Shown one piece after another: positions 15,657 to 25,178 of a stretch of DNA of 64,000 nt. The DNA is taken from assembly GCF_002929225.1 (NCBI RefSeq), contig NZ_PISM01000020.1:186001-250000 (forward strand). The letters are read 5' to 3'. The notes below the pieces were generated by a model that was given only the letters and a program-made list of their open reading frames with translations, was not told the origin of the DNA and ran no database searches. The DNA is from Stutzerimonas kunmingensis. GTDB taxonomy: Bacteria > Pseudomonadota > Gammaproteobacteria > Pseudomonadales > Pseudomonadaceae. Each line of letters opens with the position of its first letter. Within the stretch, counting starts at the first letter, position 1. A program made the position numbers and the translations under genes.

Positions 15657-15743
15657 GCTATCGGTCCGTGCAGAATCGCGCCCCCGCTTGGCGCGATTCC
15701 ACTCCAGGGGTCTGTCGCCATCCACCTAGACCGTCGCTAGGCT

Positions 15744-16964
15744 GTGGTGACATCTCCAGTGAGCATCTCCGCCCAAGTTTCCTTCGTTCTGGTTGCCTAC
15801 AACGAACCCTGGCGCGCGGATCAGCTTTGTCAGCTGGTGCGCGAACTGCGCCCGGGTATGCGTGTGCAGCCAGCGGCAGACGGGCATGCCGCGCTGGAAC
15901 TGTGCAAGCGTCAGGTGCCCAGCCTGCTGATCGTCGATGGTGAACTGGATGGCCTCGATGGCCGCCAGCTGCTGCGCGAACTGCGGCGCCACGGTCCGAC
16001 CCAGCGCCTGCCCTGCGTGCTGATCAGCGCACGCACCGATACCGCCAGCGTACGCACCGTGCTGCCGCTGGCACCCGCCGCCTACCTGGGCAAACCCTAC
16101 GATCTCGACGACTTGCGCCAGCGCCTGGACCGGTTGCTGCCACGCTCGGCCGGCCGTGCAGGGATGACGACGCCTGCTCCGGCAGACAACGTGGATCGCT
16201 TTCTCGAGCGCATGCGCCCCTATAACCGCGGCGCGCCGCTGCAGGAGGCTGTGCTGGTGGCCCTGCAGCGCCTGCAGGGCGGCGATCAGGATTTCGCCGA
16301 GCTCCAAGAGCTGTTGTCCCGCGACCCGCAGGTGACTGCGCGACTGATCAGCGTCGCCAGCAGCGGTGCGCAACAGGCCACGCCTTGCCTGAGCCTGGGC
16401 GAGGCACAGCGGCGACTCGGTGCTGCGCGCAGCCTACAGCTGGTGACCGAGCTGGCACTGCAGCACAACGCCCGGCTGGTCGAGCCACGTCTTGCCGAAC
16501 TGGGCGCGCAGCTCGGCGCGCAGGCGCTGCGCACCGCACGCCTGGCTGACTGGCTGGCAGGGCAGTTGAAGTTGGACAGAGAGCTCTGCTTTAGCGCCGG
16601 CCTGCTACGGAACATCGGTGAGTTGGCGCTGTTGCGCAGCCTGCAGGACTGGCTCGACAGTGGTGGCGAGCTGGATGAAGCGGATCTGCAGCGCTGCCTG
16701 TGCGAGCGCGCGGCCGGCTTCGGCTCGGCGCTACGGGCACAGTGGGCGCTGCCGCTGGAGCTGCGCCAGGTGATTACGGCCTACTATGCCCTGGGCGCCG
16801 GCGCACTCAGCCGCGAAGCGCTGGTGCTCAACCTGACGCGGCTGCTGATCGAGCTGCCGGAAGGCACCGAGCCCGCCTCCCTGGCCAGCAAACGAACGGT
16901 GCGTTTGCTACGTATCGACCCCGACCTGTTGGCCCGCGCCCCGCGGCATGCCGTATCCGGCTGA
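15744..16964 (+). CDS. response regulator with receiver and HDOD domains
   Basis: Up to 406 residues from a GTG at 15744; GTG codons at 15747 and 15759 are alternatives and no strong ribosome-binding site decides. Residues about 12-130 form a receiver domain: LLIVDGELDG holds the phosphorylation Asp, and YLGKPYDLDDL the conserved Lys. An HDOD domain follows (about 170-370; LSRDPQVTARLISVASS, FSAGLLRNIGELALL), a noncatalytic HD-like signalling fold. The target is unknown and no histidine kinase is adjacent. Confidence 0.8.
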   Translation: MVTSPVSISAQVSFVLVAYNEPWRADQLCQLVRELRPGMRVQPAADGHAALELCKRQVPSLLIVDGELDGLDGRQLLRELRRHGPTQRLPCVLISARTDTASVRTVLPLAPAAYLGKPYDLDDLRQRLDRLLPRSAGRAGMTTPAPADNVDRFLERMRPYNRGAPLQEAVLVALQRLQGGDQDFAELQELLSRDPQVTARLISVASSGAQQATPCLSLGEAQRRLGAARSLQLVTELALQHNARLVEPRLAELGAQLGAQALRTARLADWLAGQLKLDRELCFSAGLLRNIGELALLRSLQDWLDSGGELDEADLQRCLCERAAGFGSALRAQWALPLELRQVITAYYALGAGALSREALVLNLTRLLIELPEGTEPASLASKRTVRLLRIDPDLLARAPRHAVSG

Positions 16965-17128
16965 AGTCGCTGTACCCGCTTTGGCGGCGACATTCCCCTG
17001 ATTGATGGTGCTGCCCGACGCCGGTTCGGCTGCCGGCAATATCGAGCGCTGACGCGCGCTACATCTCTTCCCCGCTTGATATTGCTTGGCGATGTCGGCC
17101 TATCGACATGCATAACGTGACTCCTATA

Positions 17129-17144
17129 TTCTGCTGTGCGAAAC
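17129..17144 (+). promoter_or_regulatory. shared 16-bp motif, copy 1 (candidate IclR operator)
   Basis: TTCTGCTGTGCGAAAC, 54 bp before the start of the fused hydratase/dehydrogenase gene. It matches 14 of 16 positions with the motif at 26093-26108 and 13 of 16 with 23584-23599. The TGCGAAA core resembles IclR-family operators. Confidence 0.45.
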
Positions 17145-17198
17145 ATGATTCCGTGAAATTACAATTCCAATCAGCATTTCACACAGCGGAGGCCAGTC

Positions 17199-19304
17199 AT
17201 GACAGATGTCGTACGGCTCGAGGTTCAGGGCGAGATCGCGCTGATCACGGTCAACAATCCACCGGTCAACGCCCTCGGCCAGGCGGTGCGTGACGGGCTG
17301 CTGAAGGCCTTTCAGCGTGCCGAAGCGGACCCACAGGTCCGCGCCGTGGCGCTGATGTGCGAGGGCAATACCTTTATTGCCGGCGCCGACATCAAGGAAT
17401 TCGGCAAGCCCCCGCAGGCGCCGAGCCTGCCAGACGTAATTGAAGTCATCGAAGTCTGCAGCAAGCCGAGCGTCGCGGTGATTCATGGCACCGCGCTGGG
17501 TGGCGGACTTGAAGTGGCGCTGGGTTGTCATTACCGCATCGCGCGCAAGGACGCCAAGGTCGGCCTACCGGAAGTGAAGCTGGGTCTGCTGCCGGGCGCC
17601 GGCGGCACCCAGCGCCTGCCGCGTCTGGCCGGTGTCGCCAAGGCGCTGGACATGATCGTCAGCGGCCAGCCCATCGGTGCGGCGGAGGCGGTCGAGCACA
17701 ACATCGTCGATGAGCTCTTCGACGGCGAACTGCGCGAAGCCGGCCTCGCCTATGCCCGTCGTATGGTCGACGAAGGCCGCGCACCGCGACGCACTGGCGA
17801 GCAGACCCAAGGCCTTGAGGGCGCCGACAACGAGGCGCTGATCCGCACCAAGCATGCCGAAGTGGCCAAGCGCATGCCTGGACTGTTCTCGCCGTTGCGT
17901 TGCATCGCGGCGGTCGAGGCGGCGACGAAGCTGCCGTTGGCCGAGGGTCTCAAGCGCGAGCGTGAACTGTTCGCCGAATGCCTGAACTCGCCACAGCGTG
18001 GTGCTCTGGTCCACTCGTTCTTCGCCGAGCGTCAGGCCGGCAAGATCAACGATCTGCCGGCAGACGTGAAACCACGGCCGATCAAGACCGCCGCGGTGAT
18101 CGGCGGCGGCACCATGGGTGTCGGTATCGCGCTGAGTTTCGCCAATGCCGGTGTGCCGGTGAAATTGCTGGAGATCAACGATGACGCCCTGCAACGCGGC
18201 CTGCAGCGCGCCCGCGATACCTACGCGGCGAGCGTCAAGCGCGGCAGCCTGACCGAGGAGGCGATGGCGCAGCGCCTCGCGCTGATCGCGGGCGTCACCG
18301 ATTACGCCGCCCTGGCCGATGTCGATGTAGTGGTCGAAGCGGTCTTCGAAGAGATGGGCGTCAAGCAGCAAGTCTTCGAACAGCTGGACGCGGTATGCAA
18401 GCCCGGTGCGATTCTCGCTTCGAACACCTCATCGCTGGATCTGGATGCCATCGCCGCCTTCACCAAGCGGCCAGAAGACGTAGTCGGGCTGCATTTCTTC
18501 AGCCCGGCCAACGTCATGCGCCTGCTGGAGGTGGTACGCGGCGAGAAGACCAGCCACGAGGTGCTCGCGACCGCCATGGCCATTGGTAAGAAATTGAAGA
18601 AGGTCTCGGTGGTGGTCGGCGTCTGCGATGGCTTCGTCGGCAATCGCATGGTCTTCCAGTACGGCCGCGAGGCGGAATTCCTGTTGGAGGAAGGCGCCAC
18701 GCCGCAACAGGTCGACGGCGCCCTGCGCAACTTCGGCATGGCCATGGGGCCGTTTGCCATGCGCGACCTGTCCGGCCTCGACATCGGCCAGGCGATCCGC
18801 AAACGCCAGCGCGCGACGCTGCCGGCGCACCTGGATTTCCCGACCGTCTCGGACAAGCTCTGCGAAGCCGGCATGCTCGGGCAGAAGACCGGCGCCGGCT
18901 ACTACCGCTACGAGCCGGGCAACCGCACCCCGCAGGAGAACCCCGAACTCGCGCCTATGCTGGAAGCAGCCTCGCGGGAAAAGGGCATCGAGCGGCAGAC
19001 GCTGGACGAGCAGTACATCGTCGAGCGCTGCATCTTCGCGCTGGTCAACGAGGGCGCGAAGATTCTCGAAGAAGGCATCGCCCAGCGCGCCAGCGATATC
19101 GACGTCATCTACCTCAACGGCTACGGCTTCCCGGCCTTCCGCGGCGGACCGATGTTCTATGCCGACAGCGTTGGCCTGGACCGCGTGCTGGCGCGAGTCA
19201 AGGAGCTGCACGCACGTTGTGGCGACTGGTGGAAGCCGGCGCCGCTGCTGGAAAAACTGGCCGCTGAAGGCCGCACCTTCACCGAATGGCAGGCCGGGCA
19301 ATGA
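17199..19304 (+). CDS. fused enoyl-CoA hydratase / 3-hydroxyacyl-CoA dehydrogenase (PimF/FadB-like)
   Basis: 701 residues; GGAGG lies 7 bp before the ATG. The N-terminal crotonase domain (1-190) has [11 protein letters not shown] and the oxyanion segment [15 protein letters not shown] with Glu residues in [12 protein letters not shown]. The dehydrogenase part begins near 298 with the NAD motif [19 protein letters not shown] and continues through FFSPANVM and two 3HCDH C-terminal domains. It performs two steps of beta-oxidation. Together with the two following dehydrogenases it resembles PimF-C-D of dicarboxylic acid (pimelate) degradation rather than the classical fadBA pair; there is no thiolase gene beside it. 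Confidence 0.88.
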   Translation: MTDVVRLEVQGEIALITVNNPPVNALGQAVRDGLLKAFQRAEADPQVRAVALMCEGNTFIAGADIKEFGKPPQAPSLPDVIEVIEVCSKPSVAVIHGTALGGGLEVALGCHYRIARKDAKVGLPEVKLGLLPGAGGTQRLPRLAGVAKALDMIVSGQPIGAAEAVEHNIVDELFDGELREAGLAYARRMVDEGRAPRRTGEQTQGLEGADNEALIRTKHAEVAKRMPGLFSPLRCIAAVEAATKLPLAEGLKRERELFAECLNSPQRGALVHSFFAERQAGKINDLPADVKPRPIKTAAVIGGGTMGVGIALSFANAGVPVKLLEINDDALQRGLQRARDTYAASVKRGSLTEEAMAQRLALIAGVTDYAALADVDVVVEAVFEEMGVKQQVFEQLDAVCKPGAILASNTSSLDLDAIAAFTKRPEDVVGLHFFSPANVMRLLEVVRGEKTSHEVLATAMAIGKKLKKVSVVVGVCDGFVGNRMVFQYGREAEFLLEEGATPQQVDGALRNFGMAMGPFAMRDLSGLDIGQAIRKRQRATLPAHLDFPTVSDKLCEAGMLGQKTGAGYYRYEPGNRTPQENPELAPMLEAASREKGIERQTLDEQYIVERCIFALVNEGAKILEEGIAQRASDIDVIYLNGYGFPAFRGGPMFYADSVGLDRVLARVKELHARCGDWWKPAPLLEKLAAEGRTFTEWQAGQ

Positions 19305-19347
19305 GCGCCGCCCGCCTGCAAACCGAACGCAGCATGAGGACCTTCCC

Positions 19348-20544
19348 ATGAACGTCAATTACACGGCCGAAGAGCTCGCCTTCCGCGACGAAGTGCGCGC
19401 CTTCCTGAAAAGCGAGCTGCCGGCGGACATCGCCGCCAAGGTCAAGCTCGGCAAGCACATGTCCAAGGAAGATCACCAGCGCTGGCAGCAGATTCTGGTC
19501 AAGCGTGGCTGGTATGCGCCGGGCTGGCCGGTGGAGCTGGGCGGCACCACCTGGGGGCCGGTGGAAAAGCACATCTTCGACGAAGAGTGTTCGGCCTTCG
19601 GCGCGCCACGTACAGTGCCCTTCGGCGTCAACATGGTTGCCCCGGTGATCATCAAGTTCGGCACGCAGCAACAGAAGGATCATTACCTACCGCGCATCCT
19701 CTCGGGTGAAGACTGGTGGTGCCAGGGCTATTCCGAGCCCGGTGCCGGTTCCGACCTCGCCAGCCTGAAGACCCGCGCCGTGCGTGACGGCGACCACTAT
19801 GTGGTCAACGGCCAGAAGACCTGGACCACCCTCGGCCAGCACGCCAACATGATCTTCTGCCTGGTGCGCACCGACCCGGAAGCCCAGCAGCAGCGCGGCA
19901 TCAGCTTCCTTCTGATCGACATGAAGAGCCCGGGCATCAGCGTGCGGCCGATCATCACCCTGGACGGCGACCACGAGGTCAACGAAGTCTTCTTCGACAA
20001 CGTCCGCGTGCCGGTGGAAAACCTCGTCGGCGAGGAAAACCAGGGCTGGACCTGCGCCAAGTACCTGCTGACCCACGAGCGCACGGGCCTTGCCGGCATC
20101 GGCTCGTCCAAGGCGGTGCTGGCGCATCTCAAGCGTATCGCCATGAAGGAGGTCTGCGACGGCAAGCCGATGCTCGAAGACCCGCTGTTCCGCGCCCAGG
20201 TCGCGGAAGTCGAGATGCAGCTGATGGCCATCGAGATGAGCACCCTGCGCATTCTCGCCGCGGCGAAGGAGGGTGGCGTGCCCGGTGCCGAGTCCTCGAT
20301 CCTCAAGGTCAAGGGCACCGAGATCCGCCAGGCGATCACTCACCTGTTGCGCAAGGTCATCGGCCCCTATGCGCTGCCGTTCCTGGAAGAAGAGCTGCAG
20401 CTGGACTACGACGGTGAGCTGCTGCACGCCGACTACAGCGCGTCGCTGGCCGGCGACTACTTCAACATGCGCAAGCTGTCGATCTTCGGCGGCTCCAACG
20501 AAATCCAGAAGAACATCGTCTCGAAGATGATTCTCGAGCTGTAA
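19348..20544 (+). CDS. acyl-CoA dehydrogenase, PimC-like large subunit
   Basis: 398 residues from the ATG at 19348. Acyl-CoA dehydrogenase signatures include GYSEPGAGSDLASLKTRAVR, NGQKTWTT for FAD/substrate binding and the C-terminal FGGSNEIQKNI. The start (MNVNYTAEELAFRDEVRAFL, then GWYAPGWPVELGG) is characteristic of the larger partner of heterodimeric pimeloyl-CoA dehydrogenases. It is followed 12 bp later by a second, divergent dehydrogenase, the matching small subunit. Likely introduces the double bond into a CoA-activated acyl or dicarboxyl chain, passing electrons to ETF. Confidence 0.85.
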   Translation: MNVNYTAEELAFRDEVRAFLKSELPADIAAKVKLGKHMSKEDHQRWQQILVKRGWYAPGWPVELGGTTWGPVEKHIFDEECSAFGAPRTVPFGVNMVAPVIIKFGTQQQKDHYLPRILSGEDWWCQGYSEPGAGSDLASLKTRAVRDGDHYVVNGQKTWTTLGQHANMIFCLVRTDPEAQQQRGISFLLIDMKSPGISVRPIITLDGDHEVNEVFFDNVRVPVENLVGEENQGWTCAKYLLTHERTGLAGIGSSKAVLAHLKRIAMKEVCDGKPMLEDPLFRAQVAEVEMQLMAIEMSTLRILAAAKEGGVPGAESSILKVKGTEIRQAITHLLRKVIGPYALPFLEEELQLDYDGELLHADYSASLAGDYFNMRKLSIFGGSNEIQKNIVSKMILEL

Positions 20545-20556
20545 GGGGGCACCGCA

Positions 20557-21699
20557 ATGGACTTCAAACTGACTGAAGAGCAGCAAATGCTGCAAGACAC
20601 CGCGGCGCGTCTGGTGCGCGACGCCTACCCATTCGAACAGCGCGAGAAATTCAGCGAGTCGGAACTGGGCTTTTCCGCCGAGTTCTGGTCGCAGCTGGGA
20701 GAGCTGGGCCTGACCGCCGTGCCGTTCTCGGAAGAGATCGGCGGCTTCGGTGGCGGCGGCGTGGAAACCATGCTGGTCATGACCGAGCTGGGTCGTGGCC
20801 TGACGCTGGAACCCTATCTGCAATCGGTGATCTTCGCCGGTGGCCTGATCGACCAGCTCGGTTCCGATGCGCAGAAACAGGATCTGCTGCCGCAGGTCGC
20901 CGCCGGTTCGCTGCAACTGGCGGTGGCCTTCGACGAACCGCAGAGCCATTACAACCTCAACGACGTGCAGACCAAGGCCGAGGCGGTGGACGGCGGCTAT
21001 CGTCTGAACGGCCGCAAGGCCGTGGTGATCGGCGGGCACAGCGCCGGGCAGATCATCGTGTCGGCGCGCACTTCCGGTGACAGTCGCGATGAAACGGGCA
21101 TCAGCCTGTTCCTTATCGATCCGAACGCCCAGGGCGTCAGCCGTCGCGTCTACCCGACCATCGACGGGCGCAGGGGCTGCGAGCTGTTCCTCGACAACGT
21201 GCAGGTCGGCGCTGACGCGCTGCTCGGCGAAATCGGCAACGGGCTTCCGGCGCTGCGCTACCAGCAGGGCCGCGCCATCGCCGCGCAGTGCGCCGATGCG
21301 CTGGGCAGCATGGACGAAGCCTGCAAGCTGACCCTGGACTACCTGAAGACGCGCAAGCAGTTCGGCGTGCCGATCGGCAAGTTCCAGGTTCTGCAGCACC
21401 GTATGGTGGACATGCAGACCGAGCTGGAGCAGGCCACCAGCATGGCGATCCTCGCCGCGACCTTCGCCGACGGCGAAGACAACGACGAGCGCCGGCGCAT
21501 CATCGCCGCCGCCAAATACATCTGCGCCCGCGCCGCGCGCAAGGTGGCCGAGGAGGCTATCCAGTTGCACGGCGGCATCGGCATGACATGGGAATACAAC
21601 CTCGCCCACCACGCCAAGCGCCTGGTGATGATCGCCCACCAGTTCGGTGACGACGACCATCACCTGAAGGCCTATGCGAAGTTGATGCAGGTGGCGTAA
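20557..21699 (+). CDS. acyl-CoA dehydrogenase, PimD-like small subunit
   Basis: 380 residues with GGGG 8 bp upstream of the ATG. MDFKLTEEQQMLQDTAARLV, then EEIGGFGGGGVETMLVMTEL and GRGLTLEPYL are typical of the PimD-type subunit. The C-terminus keeps KQFGVPIGKFQVLQHRMVDM and QLHGGIGMTWEYNLAHHAKR. Pairing with the preceding gene argues for a heteromeric enzyme. Confidence 0.85.
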   Translation: MDFKLTEEQQMLQDTAARLVRDAYPFEQREKFSESELGFSAEFWSQLGELGLTAVPFSEEIGGFGGGGVETMLVMTELGRGLTLEPYLQSVIFAGGLIDQLGSDAQKQDLLPQVAAGSLQLAVAFDEPQSHYNLNDVQTKAEAVDGGYRLNGRKAVVIGGHSAGQIIVSARTSGDSRDETGISLFLIDPNAQGVSRRVYPTIDGRRGCELFLDNVQVGADALLGEIGNGLPALRYQQGRAIAAQCADALGSMDEACKLTLDYLKTRKQFGVPIGKFQVLQHRMVDMQTELEQATSMAILAATFADGEDNDERRRIIAAAKYICARAARKVAEEAIQLHGGIGMTWEYNLAHHAKRLVMIAHQFGDDDHHLKAYAKLMQVA

Positions 21700-21813
21700 G
21701 GCGCCAATCGCGACACGCGACCGGGCCCCTGTGGCCCGGTTTTGCTTTGCAGAGATAGGGTCAGGTGCTTAGCCGACTGCGGGCAGGTGTGGCGGAGGTG
21801 TCGTCTTCACTTT

Positions 21814-22092
21814 CGTAGGGCGGCGTTCCGCTTCAGCTCGCGCCAGCAACCAAACGGTGGGCTGAAGCCCACCCTACGGCGATGCGCGCAAGGTGGCAGT
21901 CTCGTAGGGTGGAAGACGGCGAAGCCTCTTCCGCCGTTGCGTGCCAACCGGGGCGTGCCATGGCCGGCAGGCTCGCGAAGTGATCGTTCACACCGGTGGC
22001 AGTTCGTAGGGTGGATGTCGCTTTTCACATCCACGCGGTTGGGTTGGTACCCGTGATGTGGTGGATCGGTGAAGCGCGATCCACCCTGCGCC
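21814..22092. repeat. cluster of GTAGGGTGG palindromic repeats
   Basis: Three CGTAGGGYGG units (about 21814, 21903 and 22006) and several complementary CCACCCT words (for example 21867-21875 and 22083-22089) form hairpin-like intergenic repeats. They fill the space between convergent genes and explain why nothing coding is there. Repeats of this kind are common in the P. stutzeri group. Confidence 0.6.
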
Positions 22093-22109
22093 TGACGTTC
22101 CGCGTTCGA

Positions 22110-23468
22110 TCAGGCCGGCTTCGCCTCTGCTTCGGCTGGCGCTGTACCCTGCGGCTTCCACTCCTGCAGGCGATCCAGGCTGCCGCGGTAATGCTTGAGC
22201 CCCATGCCGAGCAGGACTATCGCGCCGACCAGCGCAACGCCGGTGACGATCAGCAACGAGTAGCGCAGCGCGTTGTCGTCGCCGAAGACGAAGTCGGTGC
22301 CCAGCGCCACGGCGGTCGGGCCGATGCCGAGGCCGACCATGGTGATGACGAACAGGTACACCGCCGAGGCCTGGCCGCGCATGGAGTTGGGCATGATTTC
22401 CTGGATCGCCGCCGGGCCGACGCCGAAGGGCATGGCGATGGTGAAGACGTGCAGGGCGATCAGCGCCAGCGCCAGTTCGCCGGTGCCGGCCATGTAGGCG
22501 AGATTGAGTGGCAGGGTCAGCGCGGCGGAGATGATGCCGACGCGCAGCGGTGCGTCGCGATAACCGCGGCGGTGCAGCAGGTCGGAGAGCCGCCCGCCGG
22601 CAATGATGCCGATCGAGCCCGCCACCGCCACCACCGAGCCGTAGAGCACGCCGACGTCGCTGGCCGACCAGCCGTAGGTGCGGATGAAGAATGTCGGAAT
22701 CCACGCCGAACTGCCGTAGGCGGCGAACGCCAGGCAGGCGAAGCCGAAGTTGTGGCAGAGCACGGTGCGGCGGTTCTGGCGAATGTAGCCGGCCACTTCG
22801 CTGAGTGGCACTTCGACGCCGGCGCCAACGCCCTTGCGCGACGGCTCGCGGATCAGCAGGAGCACGGCGGTGAACAGCACGCCGGCTGCACCGAGTACGA
22901 GGAAGATCAACTGCCAGGGGCGGACCATGCCGAGCACCGGTAGCTCCACATCACCTTGGGCCGAGGCGAACTTGACCACCAGCCCGCCGAGCAGAAAGGC
23001 CAGGCCGGAGCCGATGTAGATGCCCATCGAATAGACGCTCATCGCGGTGCCGCGCAGCTTGGGCGGGAAGCTGTCGGCGATCAGCGAGTAGGCCGAGGGC
23101 GATAGCGCGGCCTCGCCGACACCGACTCCGATGCGGAACGCGAGAAACTGCCAGAAGGTTCGCGCGGTGCCGCACAGCGCGGTCATCAGGCTCCACACCA
23201 GCACGCCGATGGCGATGATGCCGCGGCGGCTCTTGCGGTCGGCCAGGCGCCCGATGGGCACGCCGCAGATGGTGTAGAACACCGCGAAGGAGAAGCCCAT
23301 GAGCAGGCTCATGTGGGTGTCGGTGATGTCCAGATCTCGGCGGATCGGTTCGACCAGCAGGTTGAGGATCTGCCGATCGACGAAGGACAGCACATAGGCG
23401 AGCATGAGGATGGCGACCGTGGCCCAGGCGCGGGTTTGCGAGGGGTAGCCGTTATTGTTGTTGTGCAT
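22110..23468 (-). CDS. MFS transporter
   Basis: 452 residues with about 12 transmembrane helices. Major facilitator signatures: YVLSFVDRQILNLLVEPIRR, GVPIGRLADRKSRRG between helices 2 and 3, and GRLSDLLHRRG in the matching loop of the second half. The spinster/aromatic-acid-transporter type start is common near catabolic clusters. Its promoter region contains copy 3 of the 16-bp motif, tying it to the acyl-CoA genes and suggesting uptake of their substrate. Substrate not determinable. Confidence 0.85.
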   Translation of the reverse strand: MHNNNNGYPSQTRAWATVAILMLAYVLSFVDRQILNLLVEPIRRDLDITDTHMSLLMGFSFAVFYTICGVPIGRLADRKSRRGIIAIGVLVWSLMTALCGTARTFWQFLAFRIGVGVGEAALSPSAYSLIADSFPPKLRGTAMSVYSMGIYIGSGLAFLLGGLVVKFASAQGDVELPVLGMVRPWQLIFLVLGAAGVLFTAVLLLIREPSRKGVGAGVEVPLSEVAGYIRQNRRTVLCHNFGFACLAFAAYGSSAWIPTFFIRTYGWSASDVGVLYGSVVAVAGSIGIIAGGRLSDLLHRRGYRDAPLRVGIISAALTLPLNLAYMAGTGELALALIALHVFTIAMPFGVGPAAIQEIMPNSMRGQASAVYLFVITMVGLGIGPTAVALGTDFVFGDDNALRYSLLIVTGVALVGAIVLLGMGLKHYRGSLDRLQEWKPQGTAPAEAEAKPA

Positions 23469-23583
23469 GGCAAGGCTCCATTGGCGAGGAGGGCTGTAAC
23501 CAGCCCATCCTCACTTTTGTCGGAGATCAGCCATCCGGCAAGGTGAATAACCCCTGCATATGTTTCGAAATATGCTAGCAATG

Positions 23584-23599
23584 TTCCGCTCTGCGAAAT
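23584..23599 (+). promoter_or_regulatory. shared 16-bp motif, copy 3 (candidate IclR operator)
   Basis: TTCCGCTCTGCGAAAT, 115 bp upstream of the MFS gene start and just past the hydrolase stop. Weaker match to the two other copies. Confidence 0.35.
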
Positions 23600-23612
23600 T
23601 AACGATTATGGG

Positions 23613-24497
23613 TCACGCCACCGTTTGTTGTTGGCCTGGCATCAGCTCTGGCAACAGATGTGGCGCCCAGAGGTTGTCGGCGAAACTGCGACGGAAGAAG
23701 CCGAAGTGGCCGATCCGCGTGGCGCCGATTTCCGCGGGCGCGATGCGCTGCATGGTTTTCGGTGCCGAGCTGTAGAAGCCATGCAGGGATTCAGTGTTGC
23801 GCGCCGACATCATTTCGTCGTCGCTGAAGGACAGCGAGGTCAGGGGTGTGCGCACCGCCGCGAAGGCCTGGCGCACGGGCTCGCCTTCAACACCGACCAG
23901 GTAGTCCGGATGCAGGCACCAGCGCCGCCACTGGCGAATCACCCCGGCGGGCAGGTCGCCGACCGCCCCGATACGACCGCCCGGGAAGTAACCCGCGACC
24001 GCGGTCAGCACCGGGGCCAGGCCATGCCAGAGCAGCCAGGCCTTGTTGCGGATCTGCGGGCTGTTCTCGCGCCAGTAGCCGCTGCCGGCGGCAATGGTGA
24101 CGATGCGGGTCAGGCGCTCATGGCCTTTGACCAGTGGCAGGATCTGCGCGCCGACACTGTGGCCGATCCAGTACAGCGGCAGCTCACCGGCAACCTCGGC
24201 CGCCGCGGCGAGCACCGAGCTGCAGTCGTGGCGCGCCCAGTCGAGGATGTCCACGTTCAACTGGCGAAGCGGCATTCGCCGCGAGCGGCCCATGCCCAGG
24301 TAATCGAAGGTCACCACCTGATATCCGCGCTCGGCGAGCCAGTTGGCGAAGTCGGTGTAGAAGCGCTGCGGCACGCCCATCGCCGGCGCGATCAGCACGA
24401 CGCCGCATGGCAGGCTGCTCGGCTGATACCAGTAGCTGGACAGGGCATGGCCGTTGCCGTTGTCGATGGAGCGTTCTTCAACCTGTATCGTCGCCAT
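23613..24497 (-). CDS. alpha/beta hydrolase
   Basis: 294 residues. The nucleophile elbow is WIGHSVGAQ (Ser in GHSVG, about residue 113), preceded by an oxyanion region APAMGVPQRFYTDFANWLAE, and a late GHFGFFRR supplies the probable catalytic His. The family (COG4757-like) is uncharacterised; in a catabolic cluster it may release a carboxylate or act as a thioesterase/esterase. It is transcribed divergently from the TetR regulator next door, and an inverted repeat lies in the shared promoter region. Confidence 0.8.
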   Translation of the reverse strand: MATIQVEERSIDNGNGHALSSYWYQPSSLPCGVVLIAPAMGVPQRFYTDFANWLAERGYQVVTFDYLGMGRSRRMPLRQLNVDILDWARHDCSSVLAAAAEVAGELPLYWIGHSVGAQILPLVKGHERLTRIVTIAAGSGYWRENSPQIRNKAWLLWHGLAPVLTAVAGYFPGGRIGAVGDLPAGVIRQWRRWCLHPDYLVGVEGEPVRQAFAAVRTPLTSLSFSDDEMMSARNTESLHGFYSSAPKTMQRIAPAEIGATRIGHFGFFRRSFADNLWAPHLLPELMPGQQQTVA

Positions 24498-24563
24498 CTT
24501 GTTGTTCTCCGCGCTTCTGCGATTGCTGCGATCGGTGCAGTATACGAAGGGTAGAAGATAATT

Positions 24564-24580
24564 CTAGAAAAATATTCTAG
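24564..24580. promoter_or_regulatory. inverted repeat, candidate TetR operator
   Basis: CTAGAA-N5-TTCTAG lies between the hydrolase start (24497) and the TetR start (24597). It is the only clear dyad in this 99-bp divergent region, so it is the natural autoregulatory site. Confidence 0.55.
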
Positions 24581-24596
24581 TCAGATTGGAGGCCGG

Positions 24597-25175
24597 ATGG
24601 CCCGTAGTAGCCGCAAGCAGGAAATCCTTCAGGCCGCACTCGCCTGTTTCACCGAGTTCGGCGTGGAGGCGGCCACCATCGAGATGATTCGTGATCGCTC
24701 CGGCGCCAGCATCGGCAGCCTCTATCACCACTTCGGCAATCGTGAGCGGATCATCGCCGCGCTGTATCTGGAAGGCATCGGTGAGTACGCCGCGCTGCTC
24801 GAAGCCGGGCTGATCGAGACGCTGGACGCGGAAGCCTGCGTCCGGCTTTTCGTCACCAGCTACATCGACTGGGTGGTGGCGAACCCGGATTGGGCGCGCT
24901 TCGTCCTGCACAACCGCGGGCGGGTCGAGGCCGGGGAGATGGGCGAACGGCTGCGCGAGGTCAATCGCGCCCACGGTGAGCGGGTCGGGGCGATTCTGCG
25001 GCGCCATCGGGAAAGCGGAGCCTTTCGGCGGATGCCCGGCGACTGCTTTCTCGCGGTGGTGATCGGACCCTGCCATGACATGGCGCGTAACTGGCTGGCG
25101 GGCCGTTCCCGCACCGCGCTGGCCGACTGCCGCGAGCTGCTCGCGGACATCGCCTGGGCCAGCGTCAGGGCCTGA
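24597..25175 (+). CDS. TetR-family transcriptional regulator
   Basis: 192 residues. The N-terminal HTH (residues about 5-52) reads KQEILQAALACFTEFGVEAA followed by TIEMIRDRSGASIGSLYHHF, the TetR signature. The C-terminal half is a ligand-binding helical domain. GGAGG lies 5 bp before the ATG. Divergent from the alpha/beta hydrolase and therefore its likely controller. It ends 3 bp before the convergent iclR stop. Confidence 0.88.
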   Translation: MARSSRKQEILQAALACFTEFGVEAATIEMIRDRSGASIGSLYHHFGNRERIIAALYLEGIGEYAALLEAGLIETLDAEACVRLFVTSYIDWVVANPDWARFVLHNRGRVEAGEMGERLREVNRAHGERVGAILRRHRESGAFRRMPGDCFLAVVIGPCHDMARNWLAGRSRTALADCRELLADIAWASVRA

Positions 25176-25178
25176 CGA

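Noticed and set aside
19687-21663. 658-residue minus-strand open frame
   Set aside because: Shadow of the two acyl-CoA dehydrogenase genes in high-GC DNA; composition (His, Gln, Leu rich) fits no family.
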